The notes beneath the pieces were generated by a model. It searched no databases. It was not told the origin of the DNA and was given only the letters and a program-made list of their open reading frames with translations. From Sulfitobacter undariae (GTDB lineage Bacteria; Pseudomonadota; Alphaproteobacteria; Rhodobacterales; Rhodobacteraceae): DNA of 64,000 bases. The position numbers and the translations under genes were made by a program. Positions 1 through 6,946 of this stretch are shown piece after piece; positions within the stretch are counted from its first letter, which is position 1; each line of letters starts with the position of its first letter. The stretch spans positions 1-64,000 of the forward strand of contig NZ_JACIEI010000010.1 of the NCBI RefSeq assembly GCF_014196805.1. The letters are read 5' to 3'.

Positions 1-279
1 GGCGAAATTCGTCCGTCCGTTTCAGTCCCATAGTTTATCTCCTTTGTTACAGTAAATGCTATCAAAGGAGCGGCATCAAACCGCGACAGGTCCACTCTGG
101 TGCCAGAGAACTGCCGAGCAACGCGAGAATAATGCCGTTCAGTTTTATGAATAATCCTTTACATGGCGAAAGGTAAAACTCGCCTGCCTGCTCCTACGGT
201 GCTCAATGGTAGCCATCCGACCGCAACTACCACGTTGTGGTGAAAAAGACTCGAATTTCCATTTTCTTAAAATGAAATG
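1..279. other. Intergenic stretch at window edge, no gene seen
   Basis: No convincing coding frame is visible. The only structure noted is a perfect 8-bp inverted repeat, CTCCTTTG at 39-46 and CAAAGGAG at 63-70, with a 16-nt loop. It lies about 210 bp beyond the 3' end of the broken HNH gene. Its role is unknown; there is no T-run, so it is a poor terminator. Confidence 0.4.
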
Positions 280-761
280 CTACCCAAGATACCTCTCGAT
301 GGCCACTTCCTTGCCGTCGATTAAGATACGCCAATATAGTTTTTTTGTCTCCAGGACTTCAACATTTCCATAGTGAGCTTGCCTGTGGTGATTTGGACAA
401 AGGACCATGATGTTGTCGCAACCAAGAGAACCTTTCGCGAGTTCCGATATGCTTACTGATCTTGTACAGAAGCTCTTCAATATCTTGTTCGAGCCATTTT
501 TCTGCATCCCAAAGACGGGGATTGCAGATGAACATCCAGTAGCCTGTTGGAGGCAACTTTCTTGATGTCGGCGTATCGGTTAGCGTGGGATACAATGGAA
601 ATGGAGACGTCTTGTGAGAAAGGTGCTCTTCTACATATGCTGTTAAAGAAGGCAAAATGCCACTGCCAATATTGGGAAGTGGCTTGTATCCTTTGATCCA
701 GATTTCTCCCTTCTCGTGCAGTACATGGGAAATGTTTTGCATCCGGTGGTCTACACTGGTT

Positions 762-765
762 CTGG
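762..765. repeat. Target-site duplication, left copy (CTGG)
   Basis: CTGG immediately precedes the left terminal TGACC of the IS element. It matches CTGG at 1988-1991 just after the right terminus. A 4-bp duplication is the usual length for the IS407 group of IS3. Confidence 0.9.
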
Positions 766-829
766 TGACCTGAGCCCCTAAAACTCCTCCAGATTTGTGT
801 AGAGTCCGCCCAACAAAAGGACGGACAAA

Positions 830-1093
830 ATGAAGGCACGATTTACGGACGAACAGATCATTGCGATGATTAAGGAACAGGAATCTGGTGAGAAGACCGC
901 TGACGTGTGTCGACGGCACGGGATCAGTTCTGCAACGTTCTACAAATACAAATCGAAGTATGGGGGCATGGAGCCTTCTGATGCGAAGCGGTTGCGGGCT
1001 TTGGAGGACGAGAACGGGAAGCTCAAAAAGCTGCTGGCCGAACAGATGTTGGACAACGCTATGTTGCGAGACATCAATTCAAAAAAATGGTGA
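830..1093 (+). CDS. IS3 (IS407 group) transposase OrfA
   Basis: This 87-residue protein starts [14 protein letters not shown] and has the helix-turn-helix layout of IS407-type OrfA. Residues about 5-45 recognise DNA ([22 protein letters not shown]). The C-terminal part forms the leucine-rich coiled region ([19 protein letters not shown]) used for multimerisation. It binds the terminal repeats and regulates OrfAB. The frame ends at TGA 1091-1093, seven bases into orfB, so most OrfA stops there and a fraction is expected to slip into orfB. Length is normal for the group. Confidence 0.95.
   Translation: MKARFTDEQIIAMIKEQESGEKTADVCRRHGISSATFYKYKSKYGGMEPSDAKRLRALEDENGKLKKLLAEQMLDNAMLRDINSKKW
1081..1087 (+). 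promoter_or_regulatory. Programmed -1 frameshift site (A AAA AAA)
   Basis: Seven consecutive A residues occupy the end of orfA, in codons TCA-AAA-AAA-TGG. orfB lies in the -1 frame and its own ATG begins at 1087. This heptamer is the classic slippery sequence that makes the OrfAB fusion transposase in IS3 elements. Slippage here is inferred, not shown. Confidence 0.75.
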
Positions 1094-1926
1094 CGCCTGC
1101 TGTGAGACGGGAAGCGGTGGTTCATTTGTGCAAAGTGCACGGTGTGAGCCAGCGGCGGGCGTGTGATGTGCTGCAGATTGATCGGTCAACGGTGCGATAT
1201 CTGTCGCGTCGTGGTGATGATGCGGAACTGCGAGATGCAATCAAACGCGTGTCGCGCGAACGCCGTCGGATTGGTTGCCGCCGTATTCACGTGATGATCT
1301 CCCGAGAAGGTTTTGAGGTGAACCACAAGAAAGTGAGGCGCATCTACCGTGAAGAGAAGCTGCAGGTGCGGCGCAGAGGCGGTAGAAAGCGTGCTTTGGG
1401 CACAAGGAAGCCAATGGTGCTACCGGATGGCCCAAACCAACGCTGGAGCTTGGATTTTGTATCCGATGCGCTGACAGACGGTCGCAGGTTTCGCATCTTG
1501 GCAGTCGTTGCTGATTTCAGTCGTGAGAACTTGGTTCTGGTGGCTGATACGTCGCTGTCTGGCCACCGCGTTGCACGTGAGCTGGATCAGATCATCATTG
1601 AACGCGGCATACCGACGACGACTGTGTCGGACAACCGGACTGAGTTCACCAGCATGGCAATCCTCAAATGGGTTCAGGATACAGATATCGATTGGCATTA
1701 CATTGCACCAGGAAAGCCCCAGCAGAACGGCTTCATTGAAAGCTTCAACGGCAAGCTGAGAGACGAATGCCTCAATGAAACGCTGTTCGGCACATTGGGC
1801 GAGGCCCGCAAAACGCTCGAAGAATGGCAGGAGGATTACAACTGGCGCAGACCACATTCAGCATTGGGCAACCTGACACCAATGGAATTTTTGCAGAGAA
1901 AGACGATGGACAAGATGGCGGCCTAA
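1087..1926 (+). CDS. IS3 (IS407 group) transposase OrfB, DDE integrase domain
   Basis: The frame encodes 279 residues with a HTH_21-like N-terminus followed by an rve-type integrase core. The catalytic positions are visible: Asp in [10 protein letters not shown], Asp in TVSDNRTEF and Glu in [14 protein letters not shown], with the closing [11 protein letters not shown] signature. It catalyses cleavage and strand transfer as part of OrfAB. One oddity is DNRTEF, where the family nearly always has DNGTEF; the Gly-to-Arg change lies next to the second catalytic Asp and could weaken activity. The frame is otherwise intact and ends 61 bp before the right terminus. Confidence 0.93.
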   Translation: MVTPAVRREAVVHLCKVHGVSQRRACDVLQIDRSTVRYLSRRGDDAELRDAIKRVSRERRRIGCRRIHVMISREGFEVNHKKVRRIYREEKLQVRRRGGRKRALGTRKPMVLPDGPNQRWSLDFVSDALTDGRRFRILAVVADFSRENLVLVADTSLSGHRVARELDQIIIERGIPTTTVSDNRTEFTSMAILKWVQDTDIDWHYIAPGKPQQNGFIESFNGKLRDECLNETLFGTLGEARKTLEEWQEDYNWRRPHSALGNLTPMEFLQRKTMDKMAA

Positions 1927-1987
1927 CGCCAAAGATTTAACACCAAGGACTCCGCGCAAAGCTGGATGGAACTTGGGGCACAGGTCA

Positions 1988-1991
1988 CTGG
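1988..1991. repeat. Target-site duplication, right copy (CTGG)
   Basis: CTGG directly follows the right inverted repeat and matches 762-765. Collapsing the two copies repairs the HNH reading frame. Confidence 0.9.
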
Positions 1992-2130
1992 TTGGAAGGT
2001 GTTGCTCTATCAATTTCCGAATGAAGTATGATTTATTGAACTTTTCGCCACGCTTCTCGAGAGTTAGCATTTGAAAGTATGTATCTACTGCAGCTTTGAG
2101 CTCAGTATTTGTCCAGTTATTGTCGGCCAT

Positions 2131-2386
2131 AACGTCTCGCGATCCCCGGGTTTAATTCAGAAATTTTTGTTTCCTGAAGCATAAATATTTTCGTTCGGCT
2201 GAATCGGATGTTGATCTGTTTGAAACTGCCAACGATCGCTCCGCCACCTTATACAAGCCGAGCGCCCGGTCGCATATCATCGGCACCAAAGTCGGTGAAA
2301 CTACACGACCAGGAAAATAGTTGGACGTCAGCCATTCGCGTGGCTCACAGAATAAAGCACCAACTCGGCTACGGTGTTGCCGCCTT
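2131..2386 (-). other. Gap between two broken nuclease genes; possible short decayed frame
   Basis: Just after the stop of the nuclease gene at 2387, the minus strand carries an ATG followed by MKGGNTVAELVLYSVSHANG and a stop. Another frame then gives REWLTSNYFPGRVVSPTLV and continues to a stop near 2158. A single frameshift would join the two. I do not recognise a family, and it may be chance. No other gene is visible. Confidence 0.25.
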
Positions 2387-3598
2387 TCATCCGACGGGCT
2401 CGTAGTAGATGGCATCGAGCATGGCGGCGCGTGCGTCCCATAGCTCCATGTTACGACCGACTGGACGCGGGGCATTGTACCAAGGTGCTTGCTGGATTGG
2501 CTGGATCACTCTCTCCCAGTAATTTTCGAGTTTGATAGTGGTAGGCGCAAAGGACAGAGCCTCGGCGAGGCCAGCAGTGTTACCGCCATTCACACAGACA
2601 AAAATATCGGGGCGTTTCATAGCGAGAAGCCGGGTTGCAGGGGCAAGGCCTGCGGTTCGGGAGGCCCCTGTGAAAGCAGATGTGAATGTCCCAACAAAAG
2701 CGTCAAACTGCGCTTCGGTAACAGTACCGCGCTTTGGTACTGCATCTATAGCATCCCCCAATACAGTGTTTTTCTGGCCGATCAATTCTGCAAACGTACC
2801 CGCACCGCCCATTGAGCCAAATCAGCCCCATTCGAGGCCGCTAAGGTCAGTTTCTTTCGCCTCCACAATTCCGAGCACTCCCGCAATACCCTTCCATTCG
2901 GCAACAGAAAGGTCACCGAACACAGCAGTCTGCGCGAACATTTGTTGGATCTCGCGAAGTAACTTCATGCGCTTTTCGAAATCGTGGTAGACATCTTTGC
3001 GCGCTTCTTTGGCGAAGCGCTTCCACGACATGGTGGCGAGCGGCGAGTTTACACGTGCCCAATCTTTCTGCTGATCCAGCAGGACCGGGTTTTTTGGCCT
3101 TGGCGTTTTGGCCGCCGCTTCCGCTGAACGGCGATAGCTATCGGCCAGCGGCTTCGTGATGGGGATACGCAAATTTCTGTAGCCATTAAGCTGCTTGCGC
3201 ACCTGTTCGAAGAAGGGGTTGTCGGTGGCTCCTTTTGCGTGGACGCTCGCCTCGAAATTGGCCCCAAGTCCGCCGTTCGTCAAATTTGCGCTGCCGACAA
3301 TCGCTTCAGCTTTGAGCCCTGACTGGAAATAAAAGATTTTTGGATGGAAGCAACCTGGTCGGTTCTTGCTGACAAAGGCGTTGGGGACGTCAACGAGACG
3401 GTCAATCAAGTCAGGGTCAGTTGCAGAAAAGTCGAGGCCCAAAAGGAAGGATTCGAGCTTAGATGTGTTGGCGAGCAATGCCTCAGCAACCGGTGTAATC
3501 CCGCCCCAGGCAACAGCAATGCTGATATGGTCGTGCTTTTTAATGAGCGCTGTCAGTCGTCGTGCAACCGCCTTGGCCTCTAAGAGTGAAATCTGCAT
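2387..3598 (-). pseudogene. Phospholipase D-fold nuclease-like gene with an in-frame TGA
   Basis: Translation from ATG 3598 (MQISLLEAKAVARRL, with AAGGA about 10 nt upstream) gives 258 residues ending ETDLSGLEWG. A TGA at 2824-2822 interrupts, and the same frame then continues FGSMGGAGTFAELIGQ for about 144 residues to a stop at 2387. The N-terminal part has one HKD-type motif, HPKIFYF (residues 85-91) followed by VGSANLTNGGLGANFEA (101-117), as in PLD-superfamily nucleases such as NgoFVII-like restriction enzymes. The C-terminal part (VCVNGGNTAGLAEAL) looks like a conserved accessory region, not random sequence. Nothing else is broken, so the TGA is probably a recent nonsense mutation. It could instead be a sequencing error. 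A role in DNA restriction is inferred from fold and neighbours. Confidence 0.75.
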
Positions 3599-3836
3599 CC
3601 CCGGACTTTTCCTTAAATATGACCCGAAAAACAGGCATCGACTGGTGGTCATCATGATTGAGAATAGAGGCGGTTTTGGAAATGTCTCTGACAAAGTCCG
3701 AAATCCGGCCATTTGGCGTGCTTGAAGTTCCAGTCATCACGCGCAAAGGGAAGAAAAAATATCATTAGATTCTGGCCAAGGGATGGGGTGTAGCTCATAA
3801 TGAGCTACACAAACTTGTTACGAGGCAACCAAATTT

Positions 3837-4274
3837 ATGGAAATATCTACCATCGTTCTTAGCGCGATAGTCTCGATCATCGTAGCGTATGCAACAGCAA
3901 AGGCATCAAGCTATTCAAAGGATGTCGTGGGCGAACGAAAAGAATGGCGCAATAAAATGCGTGAACTTACTGTTGAAGTTTTTCAGATGGTGCGAAGCGA
4001 AGAAACGCAATCGCAAAGATTCAATGACATTGTTGCGGAGTTCCGTCTCCGCCTAAATCCCGATAGTTGTGATGACAATCAGATACTGGAAACGCTCGAA
4101 ATGTGCATGCGGGCACCAGATTGCATGTTGGGTAAAAAGCTATTAGCGCAAGTTGCCCGCCTTCTGAAACATGACTGGGAACGCTCCAAATCTGAGACAC
4201 GTTTGCTGGGTTTTTTCAAACCAAATGAAAAAGAAATTAGAAGACTCAGATCCTCTGATTACTTGGATTTATAA
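3837..4274 (+). CDS. Hypothetical protein with one N-terminal membrane segment
   Basis: This frame gives 145 residues. Residues about 5-24 (IVLSAIVSIIVAYATAKASS) form one hydrophobic helix. A charged, largely helical cytoplasmic part follows (ERKEWRNKMRELTVEVFQM) and ends SSDYLDL. I do not recognise a named family. It stands alone between decayed nuclease genes and a gene-poor stretch, with its start about 110 bp past the last nuclease-side sequence. Intact length and sensible amino acid composition argue that it is real. A defence-island accessory role is only a guess from position. Confidence 0.6.
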   Translation: MEISTIVLSAIVSIIVAYATAKASSYSKDVVGERKEWRNKMRELTVEVFQMVRSEETQSQRFNDIVAEFRLRLNPDSCDDNQILETLEMCMRAPDCMLGKKLLAQVARLLKHDWERSKSETRLLGFFKPNEKEIRRLRSSDYLDL

Positions 4275-4464
4275 GCCTTCGCATGTTTCAAGAAAGTGAT
4301 ATGTAGCGGACCTGCAAGCGCAATGCATTAACGCTGATTTTGTGAAATATGAGTGAGCCACTTCTTTTGCCGCCGTTAAAAGACCGTCCAAAACCCTTTT
4401 AGTTGTCGAAAGATTTTACATCTCTTTTGATAGCACCCATTCGCGGCGTTGCTGGATTTTGGTA

Positions 4465-4629
4465 AGATATGGGAACCAAAGCCCTGATGCCGCAGGGATC
4501 AAGGAAGCACTGCAGGAGATCGGATGCTCACTGTCAAAGCAAACATCAGCAGTCGTCGATAATGCTGCACGCGATCTAAAGCTCGATGCCTCTGCAGCCC
4601 TGCGCGGGCATGGAACACGAATATGGGAT
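4465..4629 (+). pseudogene. Degraded partial duplicate of the small gene at 5437-5787
   Basis: Read in frame, the segment gives RYGNQSPDAAGIKEALQEIG and later NAARDLKLDASAALRGHG. The intact downstream gene has YGNKNPDAAAIKEALQEIE and NAARHLKFDASAALRWHG. The match covers about 55 codons with scattered substitutions, then diverges at GTRIWDG. No N-terminal half and no start signal are present. It is a remnant of a duplication about 1 kb from the intact copy. Confidence 0.75.
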
Positions 4630-4941
4630 GGCACCCTGTTGTGGCATTCACGTCTACCTGGGCCCGCTCACCGCGGTTGACCGGGCCTAATTTGATATGA
4701 CATGCAACGAGCTCCTGAAGTTCACAGACCAAAAAATCACCACAGGCTCATCGGAACAGAATAACAGTTTGGCCGGCAAACTGCGACACCGACAATCGGT
4801 TGGAGATTTTCTCTATCCAGAGGCGGAATTATGGTGATGGGGCTTTGCTTGGCGCACAGCTCCTGCCCGATTTCCTGTGTCTTGCAGGGACGCAATAGAC
4901 TGATGACTTTTACTGGCTACAAACCGACACGTAGGTAGGAA

Positions 4942-4961
4942 GGGCTGCCCTAAGGCAGCCC
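4942..4961. repeat. Perfect 8-bp hairpin (GGGCTGCC / GGCAGCCC)
   Basis: GGGCTGCC (4942-4949), a CTAA loop and GGCAGCCC (4954-4961) form a strong stem. No T-run follows on either strand, so it is at best a weak terminator. It may be a relic of a lost gene's 3' end. Confidence 0.45.
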
Positions 4962-5002
4962 AAAGATCCGACATACCACTTACCATCCGCTCGCGCAGAA
5001 AC

Positions 5003-5023
5003 CTTCAAGCTTCAAGCTTCAAG
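5003..5023. repeat. Three tandem copies of CTTCAAG
   Basis: The 7-mer CTTCAAG occurs three times without gaps (5003-5009, 5010-5016, 5017-5023). It is a short simple repeat of unknown function in non-coding island DNA. Confidence 0.7.
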
Positions 5024-5058
5024 GTAGGCGGGCGCTGTTTCGGTCGGTCCGTCGCCCT

Positions 5059-5128
5059 ATGCTTATGCTATTGGTTTGATGTTCAGAATTCCAGATGAAT
5101 TCGTATGAATCTGACTTGATGCTTATGC
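5059..5128. repeat. Direct repeat pair ATGCTTATGC, 60 bp apart
   Basis: ATGCTTATGC occurs at 5059-5068 and 5119-5128, each followed within a few bases by ATTGG. Repeated short motifs with regular spacing are typical of the transposase-binding ends of Tn7-like elements, and this pair lies upstream of the tnsA-like gene. No matching set was found at the other side, so this role is a guess. Confidence 0.3.
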
Positions 5129-5436
5129 GGCATTGGACTTTGGAAGAACTGCGTGTCTTGATTCGGAGCGAACATTAGACTCCGCAATGACATCTGCGAA
5201 ATCAAGCTTACTAACTTGGAATGCGGACATTCATAAAAACATTTTCCGTTCGGCAACTATTTCCTTCGCCCTTTCGAAAACCGGCCAATCTTATTGATAC
5301 CAGGACAGAAAGCTACCAACCGAAAACGATAAAAGGAACTTAAACCACACTGATCACCTCCCTGAATGCCACGACCATGACGCCGAAGAATAGGCACTCG
5401 ATTTAGTCGTTTTTCTCGCATGACAGGAGGTTTCTC

Positions 5437-5787
5437 ATGCTCAACACTATCAACTACGACCGCACTCAGGCCGCATTCGACAGAGTCGCCGACACCGAAC
5501 GACATTTGCGCCGCCACGGAGCTGCTCTTTGTGATTTGTTCAATGTTTTCGACGCGCCGTCAGGCTTCGAAGCGCTATGCGATTTGCACGGGATCTATGG
5601 GAACAAGAACCCTGATGCTGCAGCAATCAAAGAAGCACTGCAGGAGATCGAACGCTCACTGTCAATGCAAACAACAGCAGTCGCAGATAATGCTGCACGC
5701 CATCTGAAGTTCGATGCCTCTGCCGCCCTGCGCTGGCATGGCGCGCGGATCAGCGAACTGCTTGCACGATTTCACCGTGCGAGCTGA
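5437..5787 (+). CDS. Hypothetical small helical protein
   Basis: This 116-residue frame starts at ATG 5437, six bases after a perfect AGGAGG (5425-5430), which makes the start convincing. The protein is helical and polar (RVADTERHLRRHGAALCDLF, KEALQEIERSLSM), with no signal peptide or membrane segment. I do not recognise a family. A partial degraded copy lies at 4465-4629. It sits about 380 bp upstream of the tnsA-like gene on the same strand and may be island cargo. Confidence 0.65.
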   Translation: MLNTINYDRTQAAFDRVADTERHLRRHGAALCDLFNVFDAPSGFEALCDLHGIYGNKNPDAAAIKEALQEIERSLSMQTTAVADNAARHLKFDASAALRWHGARISELLARFHRAS

Positions 5788-6166
5788 AACGCGCATGCGC
5801 CACATGCAAAACGTCCCAAGACCACACCAAAGCATAGCAGGAGCGGAGCCACATCTGTGGGTTGCTACTGCATGTCTGAACGGGTTGGCCGTCTGTTCTC
5901 AGGATCTCAATCGCCAGATTTATGTCTGGAGACCAAAGAAAGTTTCGAATTCGAAACAATGGCTTGCGCGAAATTACCACAAAAACAGCATGTTGCCGTT
6001 TTTGGGTGAATTCGTTCAACTCAATATTCCTCTCAGACAACGCAACTTGGAGCTCGCGAACGAGCGGGCTCCATATCGCAATCACTGGGGATCGGTGTCT
6101 CTGACAGCGAAGCCTGCGTCCGCACACGTCCCCTTGGCGGGATATTTAGATTCAAAAGGCGAAACC
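5788..6166 (+). other. Leader region of the transposition genes
   Basis: No separate gene is supported. The tnsA reading frame stays open upstream of 6167 but without a good start signal or plausible composition. The region contains a perfect 16-bp palindrome (5942-5957) and an imperfect one around TGAATTCGTTCAA near 6006. The first-gene promoter and any transposon end on this side should lie here. Confidence 0.5.
5942..5957. promoter_or_regulatory. 16-bp perfect palindrome GTTTCGAATTCGAAAC, possible operator
   Basis: The palindrome lies 210 bp upstream of the tnsA-like start. A perfect 16-mer of this kind is unusual by chance and would suit a dimeric repressor of the transposition genes. 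No repressor gene is identifiable nearby, so the role is inferred. Confidence 0.35.
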
Positions 6167-6946
6167 ATGCCCATTCCTAAACGCAAGTATGTCGAGACGG
6201 CTGACACTGTCATCGATAATGATACCTGGAACCATTCGATACCGAAACTCCCACGAGTCAGCCCGATCTCGTTGGGAGATATTAAGGATGTCTTGCCCTT
6301 TGATGGGGTCCGAAACCCAAGCTCGCGTAGCAACACTTCGCAGAAGGTGTTTCTGACATACCGAACTGCGGCAAATGACTGGAAGCCGAAAATTGGCATC
6401 GCTGAGAGTGCCGCCGAGGCCGCTGCGGGATTGGAGGCTGTCATGTCGTCCAGCATTTACGATGTGGCGTTCCAACCGTCCACCGTCCAATTCTGCGACG
6501 AAGATGGAGTTAAGCGATCGTACACTCACGATTTGTTGGTCACTTTCCGAAACGGACATCGACGGTTGATATTCGTGCGAAACGAGGCAAGCCTGCAGAA
6601 ACCTCGTACCCAACGCCAGATCAATGCCATCGTCGCAGCAACGCCGAAGGGTGCCGCCGACGACATGATTGTGGTCAACGCAAACGACTACAGCCGTCAG
6701 CGTCGCGACAACCTGATGCGAATGCATCACTTTGTGTTTCATCCGGATGCCGAGGCGGACGAAGTGCTGCTGGAAACGGCGCGTTCACTAAACTCTTTCT
6801 ATTTCATGAAGGATCTATTTCCTCACACGCCCATCTCGATGCCCCGGGCATTTGCAGCCTGCTATCGCTTGATCGCGCGCGGCGACCTATGCGCCAACCT
6901 TGACCATGTGTTGTGGGAAAACTCGCGTATCGAGGTGGCAGCATGA
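6167..6946 (+). CDS. TnsA-like transposon endonuclease subunit
   Basis: ATG 6167 (MPIPKRKYVETADT) gives 259 residues. The layout fits TnsA of Tn7-like elements, which cuts the 5' ends of the transposon. A helix with Glu (ESAAEAAAGLEAVM, E84) comes first, then YDVAFQPSTVQF, then the strand with Asp (RSYTHDLLVTF, D122). The third catalytic element, normally Glu/Gln-Val-Lys, reads FVRNE here (F136-V137-R138), so the key Lys appears replaced by Arg. The gene overlaps tnsB by ATGA at 6943-6946, as expected for a co-translated complex. The identity rests on position and these motifs. A nuclease-dead or altered-site TnsA is possible, which would favour cointegrate transposition. Confidence 0.7.
   Translation: MPIPKRKYVETADTVIDNDTWNHSIPKLPRVSPISLGDIKDVLPFDGVRNPSSRSNTSQKVFLTYRTAANDWKPKIGIAESAAEAAAGLEAVMSSSIYDVAFQPSTVQFCDEDGVKRSYTHDLLVTFRNGHRRLIFVRNEASLQKPRTQRQINAIVAATPKGAADDMIVVNANDYSRQRRDNLMRMHHFVFHPDAEADEVLLETARSLNSFYFMKDLFPHTPISMPRAFAACYRLIARGDLCANLDHVLWENSRIEVAA

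Larger units (their letters stand above)
766..1987 (+). mobile_element. IS3 family element, IS407 group, 1222 bp, complete
   Basis: The ends are TGACCTGAGCCCC (766-778) and GGGGCACAGGTCA (1975-1987), inverted repeats agreeing at 12 of 13 positions. Inside are two overlapping frames, orfA and orfB, with an A7 slippery run at the overlap. The element is flanked by perfect CTGG duplications. Length, end sequence and duplication size all fit the IS407 group. It inserted into the HNH gene in the opposite orientation to that gene. Intact ends and a clean duplication suggest a recent event compared with the decay around it. Confidence 0.95.
280..2130 (-). pseudogene. HNH endonuclease gene, broken by an IS element and an internal deletion/frameshift
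   Basis: The coding start is ATG at 2130 (MADNNWTNTELKAAV). The N-terminal part runs to the IS3 insertion at 1988-1991 and continues on its other side at 765. Removing the IS and one copy of the CTGG duplication restores a continuous frame reading HLPTRTSVDHRMQNISHVL, the start of a domain found at the N-terminus of many HNH nucleases. It continues into GYKPLPNIGS and a segment GYWMFICNPRLWDAEKW that resembles the start of an EVE-like domain. After KISKHI (near 450) the frame must change to reach the C-terminal HNH part, SELAKGSLGCDN, then LCPNHHRQAH, and the stop at 280. The piece between the EVE-like start and the HNH motif is far too short for both domains, so an internal deletion is likely. 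Such proteins usually act in restriction of foreign DNA. This copy should be inactive. The EVE assignment is tentative; the HNH motif and the disruption are clear. Confidence 0.8.
4275..5436. other. Gene-poor island segment with repeats and a duplicated gene fragment
   Basis: No intact gene is visible in this 1.16-kb stretch. It contains a degraded copy of part of the downstream small gene (4465-4629), a perfect 8-bp hairpin (4942-4961), three tandem CTTCAAG units (5003-5023) and two 10-bp direct repeats 60 bp apart (5059 and 5119). This is typical of old, scrambled mobile DNA. Confidence 0.6.

Noticed and set aside
39-70. 8-bp inverted repeat at the left edge as a transposon end or attachment site
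   Set aside because: No second copy, no duplicated target and no adjacent integrase; only listed as structure.
4942-4961. Hairpin as a rho-independent terminator
   Set aside because: No T-run on either strand and no gene ending next to it.
5003-5023. CTTCAAG tandem units as a CRISPR-like or iteron array
   Set aside because: Units are only 7 bp with no spacers and no rep or cas gene nearby.
5714-6166. Upstream extension of the tnsA frame to 5714
   Set aside because: It overlaps the small gene at 5437-5787 and has no family-like sequence; the ATG at 6167 fits the TnsA N-terminus.
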